From the NCBI GenBank assembly GCA_014529385.2, contig CM043956.1, forward strand, positions 90,228,721 through 90,292,720: 64,000 nt of DNA, written 5' to 3'. This DNA comes from Adiantum capillus-veneris. Lineage: Eukaryota > Streptophyta > Polypodiopsida > Polypodiales > Pteridaceae. Positions 34,309 through 45,107 of this stretch are shown piece by piece; position 1 is the stretch's first letter; each line of letters begins with the position of its first letter. A program made the translations under genes and the position numbers. The notes under the pieces were generated by a model. It searched no databases and was not told the origin of the DNA. It saw only the letters and a list, made by a program, of their open reading frames with translations.

Positions 34309-34740
34309 GTGAAGTGGATACTTAGGTATCTGAAAGGAATAACAACGAATGCTTTTTATTTTAAAGGAACTGATATTCTTCTTCAAGGATATGCTGATGC
34401 AAATATGGCAGGTGACAAAAATACTCAAAGGAGCACTATTGGCTACGTCTTCATGGGTGGGGGCACATCATGTAAGCTGGGTTTCAAAGCTACAGAAAGT
34501 GGTCTCATTTTTTACCATGGAAGCAGAGTACATAGCAATGATGGAGGCAAGCAAAGAAATTATGTGGCTTCACAGATTCTTAGAAGAGCTTGGATTCAAA
34601 CAAAACAATTGTGTCTTGTATAGTGATAGCCAAAGTGCTATCCATCTTCCAAAGAACTCAATCTTTCATTCAAGGACAAAGCAAATTGAGGTGATATATC
34701 ACTTCATCGCACACTTTTGGAATAGGGATAGCTAAATCTA
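34309..34740 (+). pseudogene. pol: P2 RNase H
   Basis: Two overlapping frames carry the Copia RT connection (KWILRYLKGITTNAFYFKG) and RNase H (SFFTMEAEYIAMMEASKEIM, VLYSDSQSAIHLPKN, RTKQIEVIYHFI). A frameshift near 34350-34510 separates them. Confidence 0.88.
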
Positions 34741-34902
34741 GGAAAGGTGCATACAAGTGAAAATCATGCAGACATGTTTACAAAGGTAGTCAACAAGGAG
34801 AAGTTGAGCTTCTTCTCATCTTCAATCGACATTAAAGGATAAGAAGCCTAGATGGAAAGCAGTCACAATTTTGCTGTGGAAATCAGTCTCCAAGTGGGAG
34901 AC

Positions 34903-35498
34903 TGTTAAGTATGGAGCCTGATTTACCCCTTATAATTTTTTGTATTAAAAACGTACATTTATAAGGCCCCCGTTATGAGGAGAAGCCATCCTGTGTGAAG
35001 AAAAATCACTCACCGGGAACCAAAATTTTCATGTTTAGTCATGCTTTGCCGGAATATTTATTTTCGCTGGAATATTATGGCCGGACGGAGGCCGAAAAGT
35101 GGTCGGAAAACGGTCGATCGTTTGGTCACTTGGCTGGTGTCGAAAGTCAATGACCGGTGGCCAGTGGCCGATTTCAAAGATGGACTTGTATTCTCAAGGG
35201 CGGCCACACATGGGCGGATTGGAGAGTCAAATTGGACTTCTCTACACAAGGGCGGCTACACACATCTGCCTCTCATGAAAGAGCGAAGCCTTTTTGGCCT
35301 ATAAAAAGAGGCAATTTCCACACACATTTTGGAGTGTGAAGTCGATGCAACAAGGTGGGTGTGAGGTGGTGAGAGTGAAGCAAGGCGTGAACTCTGTTAA
35401 GGGTATAATCTCTTTGTAACCTATTTCTTGTTTGAAGCCATTGAGTGGCTGCTTTCTCGTGGATGTAGTCCACATTGCGTGAACCACGCATATTGTGT

Positions 35499-35572
<74 letters not shown>

Positions 35573-35654
35573 AATCTCGTGTGTGTGAAAATTTGTCTCT
35601 CTCCATTAAGTAAGCTACTCAAATATCTATTTAGCTACGTTCTATTTCCTAACA
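34903..35654 (+). repeat. P2 3' LTR with expanded (CT)n
   Basis: 752 bp, longer than the 5' LTR mainly because of a (CT)n run at about 35501-35565. TATA box TATAAAAAGAG at 35300-35310. The polypurine tract AAGTGGGAGAC (34892-34902) is adjacent. Confidence 0.93.
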
Positions 35655-37080
35655 TCAAGGGCTTACGTTATGTCCTTAAAATCAAGGTAAGTAGCATACT
35701 CATCTATCATAGAAGATAGATCATTATGAGTTGTTATAGACACCACATTTATCCTTGGTCATCATGACAATGCATCGGCTACTTGATTATGCTTACCAAA
35801 AATATGAGCAATATGAAAATTGAATTGTGAAAGGAAATTTTCCCACCTCATTTGTTTGTTGGATAGATTGGTTTGCGTCATAAAGTACTTGAGACTTTGG
35901 TGGTCGGTCCATAAGATTAATGGAGTCCCCAATAGATAGTGCTTCCATGTTTCTAGAGCATGTAGAACAGCTAGTAGCTCTTTTTTATATGTGCCCAACA
36001 TTCGTTCATTGGTATTGAGTCTTCAAATTTCATATGATATGATATGCCCTTCTTGGAGCAAGACTGTTGCTCCAAGGCAATCTCCACAAGCGTCACATTG
36101 GACCTCAAATGGTTTTGAGAGGTCCGATAGTGTAAGCATTGGTTGGGAGGTAAGCTTTTCTTTAAGTTTATCAAAAGCATTATACTCTTTAGTAGTCCAT
36201 GCATACTTAACATTCTTTTTTGTTAAGTCATGTAATGGTCCTGCTATTTTTTGGAGAATTTTTCTATAAAGCGTCTATAGTATGTGTACATACCAATAAA
36301 GCTTTGTAGCTCATGTAGATTCCTTGGGTTAGGCCATCCTTTTATTACCTCTAACTTTGATGGATCCATATAGATACCATCTTGAGAGATAATGTGACGT
36401 AAGTACCGAATCTCTTGAAGGAAAAATTCACTCTTCTTTGGTTAATGAGAAGTTTATTCTCCCTCAAAGCTTGAAAGGTTGCATGGAGATGTTGCTTATG
36501 CTCCTCGAGAGAATTGGAGTAGATGATGATATCATCAAAGAATGCTCCAGTGAACTTGCAGTAGAGCCTAAAAATTTTCTCCATTAGATGATTGAATGTG
36601 GCTGGAGCATTTGTCAAGCCAAAAGGCATGACAAGATATTCATAAAGACCAAATGTTGTGCAAAAAGCAGTCGTTACAATATCTTCATTCACTATCCTTA
36701 TTTGATGATAGCCACTTTTTAGGTCAATCCTACTGAAGTAGGTAGAGCCTTGTAGCTTATCAAACAGATCTTATACCCACGGTACTGGATATCTATTTTT
36801 GATAGAGATTCGGTTTAGTGTTCTATACTCACACATATACAATTTGTGTTGTCTTTCTTTTGCACTAGTAGGGCTGGTGAAAAAAAGGGAGAGGAACTAG
36901 GCCTCACCATCCCCTTATCTACCAGTTCATGCACTTGCCTCATAATCTCCTCTTGTTGAGCTTGAGAAACTCTATAAAGAGGCTTATTAGGCGGTGACCT
37001 CCCAGGTAGAATCTCTATTCTATGGTAATCATTCCCTCATTTTGGAGATAACTCCATAGGATGTCATCAATAAAAACATC
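35655..37080 (-). pseudogene. pol: C1 reverse transcriptase and RNase H
   Basis: RT is recognisable on the minus strand at 36692-36351 (YEYLVMPFGLTNAPATFNHL and FFDDIIIYSNSLEEH, with FFDD in place of F/YVDD). RT-linked RNase H is at 36001-35762 (YKKELLAVLHALETWKHYLL, LILWTDHQSLKYF, HNQVADALS). Frames between them and the N-terminal RT part near 37000-36700 are broken by stops. Normal Ty3 order RT-RNaseH-integrase, with P2 inserted just after RNase H. Confidence 0.88.
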
Positions 37081-37109
37081 TTGGAATCTCTTCAGAAAAT
37101 TAGACAACT

Positions 37110-37337
37110 CTAATTCTTCTTGATTCCTACCACTTTGTTTTGGTAAACATTAGCATCATTTATGGACTCTTTGAAAAAATTCATATACGAAAAAACTGAG
37201 CTTTTCATTGACTTATCAAAAGTAGATGAATTTACAAGAGGTATAGTATGACCCGACTCATTGGCATCTATATATATTTTCTTTTCCGCGTAGGTGAAAT
37301 AAACTCTCCTTTCAGGGAACTTCATGTTGGAAGCCAT
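37110..37337 (-). pseudogene. pol: C1 protease-RT spacer
   Basis: A 75-codon open stretch, MASNMKFPERRVYFTYAEKK through SMKSSVFSYMNFFKES. The pattern of a short basic strand followed by a strand-turn region is usual between protease and RT in plant chromoviruses. Probably the end of the protease region. Confidence 0.6.
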
Positions 37338-37402
37338 GCGATTGAACCATGGTGCCCCTAGGATAACATCCTCATGTTGGAGAGGGGAGATGAAAAATTC
37401 TT

Positions 37403-38767
37403 CTATGTCGAGTAGCTTTGGACATGAAGCCTCAATTTCCCAATCAAGGAAGTAATATCTCCCATCTCAAAAGCTTGAATGCCGAGCTTAGTGGCTAACT
37501 CCGTTGATATGAAGTTGTGAGTAGAGCTAGGGTCAAAAAGGATGAAGGCATCATGCTCCCTCATCTTTCCCCAAGCATAGGAAAGGGATGACCCTTTGCA
37601 ATGAGAATTCTCTTTTGGAGCTTCGACCATGAAAGCTCCAGGAGTCTCATTGCGTGCATTTCTTTTGGGGCAAGAACGGTAACCATGCCCTTTCTCCCCA
37701 CACTTGAAACATTTTTTATCCTTTTGAAAAGCCTCTAGCTCTTTAGGAGAGAGTTTATTTTTACCTTTGTAAACTCCCTTCTCCTTGGTCTTGTTGTTGT
37801 TGTTGTTGGAGTTACCTTGGGAAGAGTTTTGAGATTTTGTTCTTCCCTCTTGAATTATTTCGTTCTTTGTTTTCCATGGGCTTGGCATTACTTTTAGCAC
37901 CTTGTTGGAAATTAATGCGAGAAGCAACCATAGTCTGGTGGATGACTTCGGTAATAGTACTAAGCCGTTGCGATTTTACATACTCAGCCATTTCTTCAGA
38001 TAATCCTGCAAAAAATTGTTGCTTTTGCTCAGGAAAGTCTATCTTTTGATAGAATGTAGCTTTGAGATGTAAATCACAAAACTTGTCCACATATTTGTGG
38101 ATAGATTTGTTGGAGAGTAACTTTAAACTCCTCCATTTGATGAGCACTTTATCTTTGGTGTCACTTGCAAGGAATCAATTCATGATGGAAACTCGTAGAG
38201 TTTTCCATGTCTTTGGAGCTTTTCCATGGCCATGAAGGCTAGCCCACCATTGTCAAGAAGATTTTTGAAAGTGCATAGATACATGATGTATCTTAGAGGA
38301 CTCTGTGAAGCCCTTGTCTCCAAAGGCTGCATCAAATTGTTGGATGAAGGCCAAAACTTTGTTTGTAGCACCAAAGGTGCCATCATAGGTGAGAAAAGAG
38401 ATACTCTTTCCTCCCTCTTTGAACTTCTTAAGCTTGTAGGACCTTTTCCAAGCAGCATAGGATTTGCGATGTTCTCTTCGCTTGTATTCTTTAAGAGAAT
38501 AGCCATTGCTTTCATCAAAAGAGGAGGAAGATGACGAAGAAGGAGAAGAGGGTGACCTCTTTCTCTCCTTTTTGTTCCTTTGTTTCCTCTCTTCCCTTTC
38601 AAAGTGATGAGGAGAAGGACTATAGGATCATCTTTTCCTCTTGGTAGGAGTTGGGGATCGTCAATACCACTGTCTTTGTGGAGCCACATCTTTAGAGGAA
38701 TTCAAAGATTCGTTTCTTTCTCATTCATTAGATTCCTCCTCTTCTATTATCGGAGAGAATCTTCTTT
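37403..38767 (-). pseudogene. gag: C1 gag and protease
   Basis: The capsid is at about 38300-37812 over two frames, with KYVDKFCDLHLKATFYQKID and QQFFAGLSEEMAEYVKSQRL. The zinc knuckle CFKCGEKGHGYRSC is in 37927-37403. The protease follows in the same frame with ILFDPSSTHNFISTELATKL. The active site is D-P-S-S where D-P-G is expected, so the enzyme is inactive. The N-terminal part (38767-38300) is frameshifted. Confidence 0.85.
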
Positions 38768-39945
38768 TGGATATGGTTATGACAATGACTATAGTGAAAA
38801 TTGCAATAACAATACTGAGCGTTTCCTTTAAGAGAGTTCTTAAAGACGATAAAAATAGTAATGGATTAAAGGTAGCAAGATGAACATTACACCTAATTAG
38901 CTTAACATCAACAATACTTGTAAAAGAGAGAGAGAGAGAGAGAGAGAAAAGATTAGAGAAATTGACAACAGTTGAGGACCAGATTTATGTGGAGTCGATC
39001 CCCCTTCAAAAGGATTTTGTATTATAGATTCCCCCATAAAGAGAGGGTATAATACAAGCTTGTGCTCCTAGACACCTCGTTGATTTAATGAAGATGGTAG
39101 ACTTCATACGCCAAAATCATTCCATTAATTAAATTTCAAAAGCATTAACATATCCCCCGTCTCAATCCCAAGAGCTCAAACACCTTCAAAGGTGGAAAGA
39201 GCTAGCAGAGAGTGAGGGAAGGGAAGAGAAAGAAGAAGTAACATACAAGAAATAAATAGACTCCTCACTTGTTATTACTCTTGTTGCTTAGCATAGCATA
39301 ACATCATAGTAATGGAGATGAAGAAGATGGCAAGCTTACACTTTGGAGCATGGCTCTTGGTTGGATTTGCATTCCATAGCCAAGAGTTGTTGGCATAGAC
39401 TCTTCACTTCTCAAGCTTGGAGAAGGTGATGGATTTCTTTAAAAACACAATATGAGAATTAGAGTGTGTGTGTGTGTGTGTGTGAGTGTGTGAGAGATGG
39501 TATATGACAAAGCACACCCCCTCCTTGCTTGGGTCAGCCCACTCTTCTAGCTCATGCATGAAAATGATTGGACCTCCTCAAGCATGGCCAATCAAACTCT
39601 TTGTGCATATCAAGTAGCAATGGTAGCATTAGGCCATCTTATCCCTTAGAGAGAGAGGACTTGAATAATGCTTGAAAATTAATTAAACAAACTAAATTCT
39701 CATTGGACCCCTTTAGAGGCCAACAAATAGGCTTTAGTAACCTTATGAGGGAAACATGGGAAGGAGATTGACATGTTTCCTTGTTGCCTCTTTTGCCTTG
39801 GGCTTGCCTTGAGTGAGTGTATGTGTTCTCTCTCATGTCCCTAATTTTAGGGCTCGCCCCCCTTTGTGTATGCATCTAGGTTGACTTTGGAACACCTCAC
39901 CCTTTAAGCACCTTAGTCATGAATCCCCTCAACCATCTTAGTCAT
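38768..39945 (-). repeat. C1 5' LTR, inner part
   Basis: Matches 12634-13384 (same orientation) and continues into sequence matching 14578-14200 inverted. Together with 49784-50286 it makes an LTR of about 1.68 kb, the same length as C2. Contains (GA)n at about 38928-38947 and (GT)n at 39463-39485. Interrupted at 39945 by N. Confidence 0.8.
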
Positions 39946-42544
39946 TGAGGCGGTCCGGGGCGGGCAATAACAAGAGCGGCCTCTAAACACCCTTCGAGGC
40001 TCCCATGATGCTCAATTGGGGCTGGGACAAGCACAATCAGAGACAACAACAACCCACAGCCAGAAACCAAACAAGAAAAGGGGCACCACCTAGTTGTAGA
40101 TGCGAACGAGGACGCACGTTATATCTCCTTGTACTCAAACGCACAAAGAGAGGGGAATGCAAGATAGCCACACACACCAAACACAAACATTCACCACTCC
40201 AGAGAGAGGTAAAGAGCAAAAATCAACTTGAGCAACTCACTCTTAGCCTTAAAGACTAGATGCACACAAATCTTGATGAGAAATAGAGGGACAACACAAA
40301 ACTTGACCTTGTTGCCAATACATAAATTGTCTTAGGGTCACGGGAGCCCTCTCACCGAGCACCCTCTTACAATTGAAAGTTTTGGCAAACAATTCAACAA
40401 GCCCTCAAACCACCAAGCATTAAATGGCACAACAAACTTCAAGGACAATATACCTTCAACCACCTGATGAGCCAACTTATCATGTCAATTTGGAGAGAAG
40501 AGTCGTAGTTGCAGCATACAATTGCACCAAAAACTATGAATCTTATTTATGGACAAGAGTAGGCTACAAGTGTGATTGCAGAGTATAGTATCACTCCACT
40601 CTTCTAGATGACATAACTAACTTCAAGCTTCTCCATGCACCTATGTGTAGCGATGGAATAGAGCACTCACAATGCACACACTCTACACAACTATGCTCGA
40701 AGAGTGGTGTGTTATGTGTTGAGAATGGTGTGGTGTAGTGTGATCAAGTGATGATTTACAAGGGAGAGAAGGGCTCTATTTATAGGTTTTAGAAGCCTCG
40801 ATTAGGATTAGGCCTAATCAAGTTTATTTGAAGGAATAAAAGATTATGGATATTTTATTTTATTTTTAATGAGGGTGGGTCTCTCTTGTCCTTTGAGTCA
40901 CATGGATGTGGGCTCAAGGGAAGAGAATTATTGAGGATGAAAGGAGAGAGGATTGAGTGAATAATTTGGGAGTGCCCACTCTAATAGAGGGTGCATTTTA
41001 CAATAAGGTTAGTGGTTAGTAGTTAGTAATTATCACTAAAAACTATTTACAAAATCATTCACCAAATGGTGAGATATATGATGAGAAAAGTTAGAGAAGG
41101 GATGAGCTTGTAAAGAGAGGTTGAAGCTTTGGAGAAGTTGACATTCACCTCTTTACAGCACCGGAAGAAGAAGCAGTCAGCATGGCGAAGTAGCGAGTGT
41201 TGATGAAGCTATGTTATCTTCAAACCTTGGAAAATTCATGAGAAAAGCCTTCATTTGCAGAGGTTATCCTTGGATTTTTGCTAATTTTTTGAATTTATTT
41301 ACAAAGCAAAAGAGAGTATGGTAATATGGAAATATATGTAGAGAGAAAGGGGGACACATAGGGTGTAGAAATGGAGGATGAAGGCTATGGAGGTGTGCGA
41401 GATGTGGCAATGGTGAAGAGGGTGAATTAGGACATGGGAGTTGCAGGTTTGGGAGTGGGAAGGAGAGGGAGGAGTGTGTATGAAAGAGGAAAATGATAAA
41501 GTGGAAGAGGGAGTGTGGCTGCATAGCATGAGCAAATTGGGGTCCACCAATAAAATCATAGCTCACAGCTCGTAGCTCAAAAAAATGTGAACAAATTTGA
41601 GGTAAAAGTTCCGCTCACGAGCTACAACTTTTGTTTGTATCACCTTTTCAATTTTGGGGAGAATGTGATCTTTAAAAATTCAGCAAAACCGACTGTTTTT
41701 TCCACTGCACAAAGTCCTTGTGAGGTCCTTCTTTGGATGATTCTTTTGAATACCTCCAAGAGTGAGCCCCCCATGGTGCATGCATGCATTCCACATACCC
41801 TTGACCTTATTTGGTAGGTCTATAATTGAAGATATTGTTGAGATCATAATATAAGAGAATAGTACAACTAAGAAAATCAAATATTGAGGGGTCTAAAAAA
41901 AATATGTACATGTCAAATATAAATAATATAGGTGGAAAAAATATAAAGGGGTCAAAATAAATCTCTCTCCTTATAAGTCTACCATAAAAAGATGAATATT
42001 TTTTGTGGTCTAATTTATGAGAGTAATAGAGAATAGATGTAGGAAGGAAAAAATCACAATAGTGAAAAAATATACACATAAATAGAACTAGTTTTTTTGG
42101 ATTTTTTTGGGATGGAGTTACACCAAAAATAAGAGAAGCTTGCATGAAATTATTTTTATATGGAATAAAAAGTATGCAAAATGGTAAGAAAAAATATGGT
42201 AATGGTGAGTCAATGTACATAGCATAAATAACACACCATAAGTAGAAATATTTAAATAAATACGAAAATAATTATGAAAAACCCTTTTATTTAGGCCCTA
42301 TATACAATGAAATATTTACACACAAATGGGCCATAATATTTTTTATTTTTTTTATTTTTTTAGTTTTATGGCTCAACTAGCCCAGTGACTAGCTAGCTAA
42401 GGGTTTTAAGAAAATATGGAGAAAGTGCCCTAACTCACACACCTATATACAATGAAATGGTAGGGATAACCAAAATGTATGAGTGATTTGATAGGGTAAG
42501 GTAGCTTACTATGGCAATTATGGAAAGCCAAAAAACGGCTATCA
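39946..42544 (-). repeat. N 3' LTR (LTR1, 2599 bp)
   Basis: TGAGGCGG to GGCTATCA on the plus strand. Nearly identical to 45108-47706. TATA box on the minus strand (CTATAAATAG, 40776-40785). Open frames inside it, such as 42220-41807, repeat in LTR2 only because the LTR is duplicated. Confidence 0.93.
40776..40785 (-). promoter_or_regulatory. N LTR TATA box
   Basis: CTATAAATAG on the minus strand, at the same LTR position as 45938-45947 in LTR2. Confidence 0.65.
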
Positions 42545-44794
42545 TTAGCCCCCCCCTTTATATAATGGTACATTAATGTACCATTTATCCGACCAGACAA
42601 CATGTAGATTGTGTAACGTCTGTCTTTGTCTGCTCTCATCTTTGAAGAACCTTTGTTGTATGATTAAAAAACCTTGTGTGATATGAAAGGTTCTCAGAGC
42701 CAATAGCAGGATGTAATGAAGTGACTGAGTAAACCTCCTCCATTGAGAAAGTTTCCATAAGCACCCCCTAGGATCAAAGATCTTGAAATATCTTTCCCAA
42801 AGAGAGATGTACGGTATGGAATCACTTATTGATTTCGGTTGAAGAAACTTGTATATTTTATTTTTGTCCATCATTGCATCTATCACTATGAATGTGATAT
42901 AAAAGATTGGTTGCTCTTTCTCCTGTGTAAAGTTGATGTATCTGCTACGATCTTCAAGAGCTTGTATGAGCAAATTCCTGAACTATAGCTCATAAAATTC
43001 ATTTAACCTAGGTAGGCTCATCAAGTCAAAAATTATATGACCTTCATGATTTAGGAAAGCTTGATCCATGCTTCCAACTACTATTGGAAGATATTGCAAA
43101 TAGTTTACCACATAAGTAGATAATAGACGAAGGTTTCTATTGCTTCCAACACATTGGAAGAGAATAGATTTTGGTACTGATTGATGAAATATCCACATGT
43201 AGCAATCAAAAAGTTTTTCATCTATGATGAAGACCAGAAGCATCACAATGTGTGACCTCCATACACCAAAGAACCAAATATAGAAGGTTTGGAAACATCT
43301 GTTCATCACCAAGTATTCATGTCCTCTTCCACTTAAGAAGGTATGGTGCCCTCGATGAAAGGTATATGTGAAGAGGGGAGAAGTTGACTTTGAAGAGGCA
43401 AAACCCAATGTGAAGATGATTGGGGCTTCAAAAGCTTGGATTTTCTTGCTAAGAGATTGTCCCATGAATGAAGAGCCACCCACTAAAACACCATTGGAGA
43501 GAATTATACCCTTCTGACAAATTCCTTTTATGATTTTATTTTTTACTACTCTCCCATGTTCTTCATCCCCTTCTAAGCCACCCCTTTGGCAAGGTTGTAA
43601 CTCCTCACATTGTACTACCTCAAAGGTTGATGGATTACAGTCTAATTTTGTGAAAACTTTGGCTTCTTGCATGATAGGTTCCTCCATGCTTAACATACAT
43701 GGGTCATACCAATGCTTTTCAACATCCTTAAACACTTCTTGAATATTATCCTCACATGGATTCAACTCACACTCTTCTACTTTGTTTTGGAGTTGGCATT
43801 CCATGTACACAATCATCTCTTTATGATCAATGTGGTTTATGATCTCCCCACCTATGATTTCATCTTCTTCTTCACTCTCTTCTTTTAGACGAGATACACT
43901 CTCAGAACATTCCATAAGATCAAGGTTACCTTCAAGGTCTTTATTCTCCATAGAGTCATGTTGCACAAAAGCTTCGTCTGCTCGGACTAGAAATTGATCC
44001 TCCGCCAAAAGGTTGGATGTATCCATTATTGAATCATCAATGCCATTTGAGATATCTTGTGTCGATTTTTGCATGCTTGTGATCTGCGGCGTGATAAAGG
44101 TAGAAGAAAGAGATTCCACATTTGAATCTTGGCCACACACTTTAGCACTTGAATAATCAGTTGGCATGTAAGTAACTTCTTCAACATTTGTCGGAGTAGA
44201 AGGAGACAAGTATGGCAAAGGAGATGAATCCTTGATAGAAACACTTTCATGATGGTTGGTTCTTTCAGCATGATGGAAACCATTTTTGATGTAGAAGTAC
44301 TTGTGAAACTTCCTTCGGGCAATAGTGACCGCTTCTTCAAAGGTAGAGGGTCCACTACAAGTAACCTTAGTCTTTAAGAAAGGAGACAAACCCGAAATAA
44401 ATTGCTACATTTTTACATAATCTAGAAATGTAGAACTAAACCCATATCCTCCCCATTGACGAGAAAAAATATCCTCATAAGCATAGTAGTCTTCACCATG
44501 TTATTGAAGTCTCCCTAATGAAGCCCATGCTTTCTCCATTGTTGGAAATTTAGAGAATCTCGTCTTCAAAGCTTTGGAAATTTGGGTATACCCATCTTCA
44601 ATCTGAGAAGACATACTCCAAAACCATTCCTCAGTGTTGCCTCTAAGGCATAGCAATAGAAAATCCCCTTTTTCAATGTCATCCCTTTCACCAAGGATAC
44701 GACAAACCATTCTAAAATCAGCTAGAAAATCATCAACATCTTCTTCTAGATTTCCGAAGAAGATTGGGATATCATCAAAGGTATAGCGTGTCAT
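42545..44794 (-). pseudogene. gag: N gag-like ORF with long unknown C-terminal region
   Basis: One frame of 750 codons interrupted by three in-frame stops (44501-44503, near 44402, 42983-42985). Residues 1-120 form a retrotransposon capsid domain (FFGNLEEDVDDFLADFRMVC and ISKALKTRFSKFP). The rest is an acidic middle part (EEESEEEDEI-type, about residues 265-330) and then an unrecognised C-terminal 350 residues. These contain hydrophobic stretches (FYIWFFGVWRSHIVMLLVFI, LRLLSTYVVNYLQYLPIVV). The last codons VPLYKGGG run into the polypurine tract. No zinc knuckle, protease or RT motif is visible. The C-terminal part may be a membrane-associated or chimeric segment. No family assigned. Confidence 0.75.
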
Positions 44795-45090
44795 AGTCTC
44801 TCAATGCTAGAAACACACAAAGATTAGTTCCAAACAATCATTTTCTCTCATGACATCAACTAACTACACAAAGTTTTGAAAGGTCTTTTAACATGAATTC
44901 TAGATTCTTATGTAAAAATGTTTTTTTCCTTTCTTATGTTATGCTAATCCAAACCATATTCTAGATCAATTTTTGTTGCATTGAAATTAAACTCGGTCAT
45001 ACAAGTTTTCATGATTCATATAGTCTTCTTGATTATGCTAAAATTCAAGAATTCATGCAATACAACAACACTAAGCACAAAGTCAGTCCT

Positions 45091-45107
45091 CCGTGGGGGC
45101 ACCAATT
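45091..45107 (-). promoter_or_regulatory. N primer-binding site
   Basis: AATTGGTGCCCCCACGG on the minus strand, directly next to LTR2. Almost the same as in T2 (59333-59350). Confidence 0.75.

Larger units (their letters stand above)
30553..35654 (+). mobile_element. P2: Copia element with inverted integrase block
   Basis: LTRs 30553-31260 and 34903-35654, initiator-Met primer site 31263-31274 and polypurine tract 34892-34902. Flanks are GCAAG (30548-30552) and TCAAG (35655-35659), a 5-bp duplication with one mismatch. Gag and RT-RNase H read on plus, while the integrase block between them reads on minus. Protease is absent. Many stops in gag and RT. It sits between RNase H and integrase of C1. 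Confidence 0.93.

Noticed and set aside
41807-42220. 137-codon minus-strand ORF, repeated at 46969-47382
   Set aside because: It lies in the LTRs of N. Conservation follows from recent LTR duplication. The composition is AT-rich and Phe/Tyr/Ile-heavy, without protein-like pattern.
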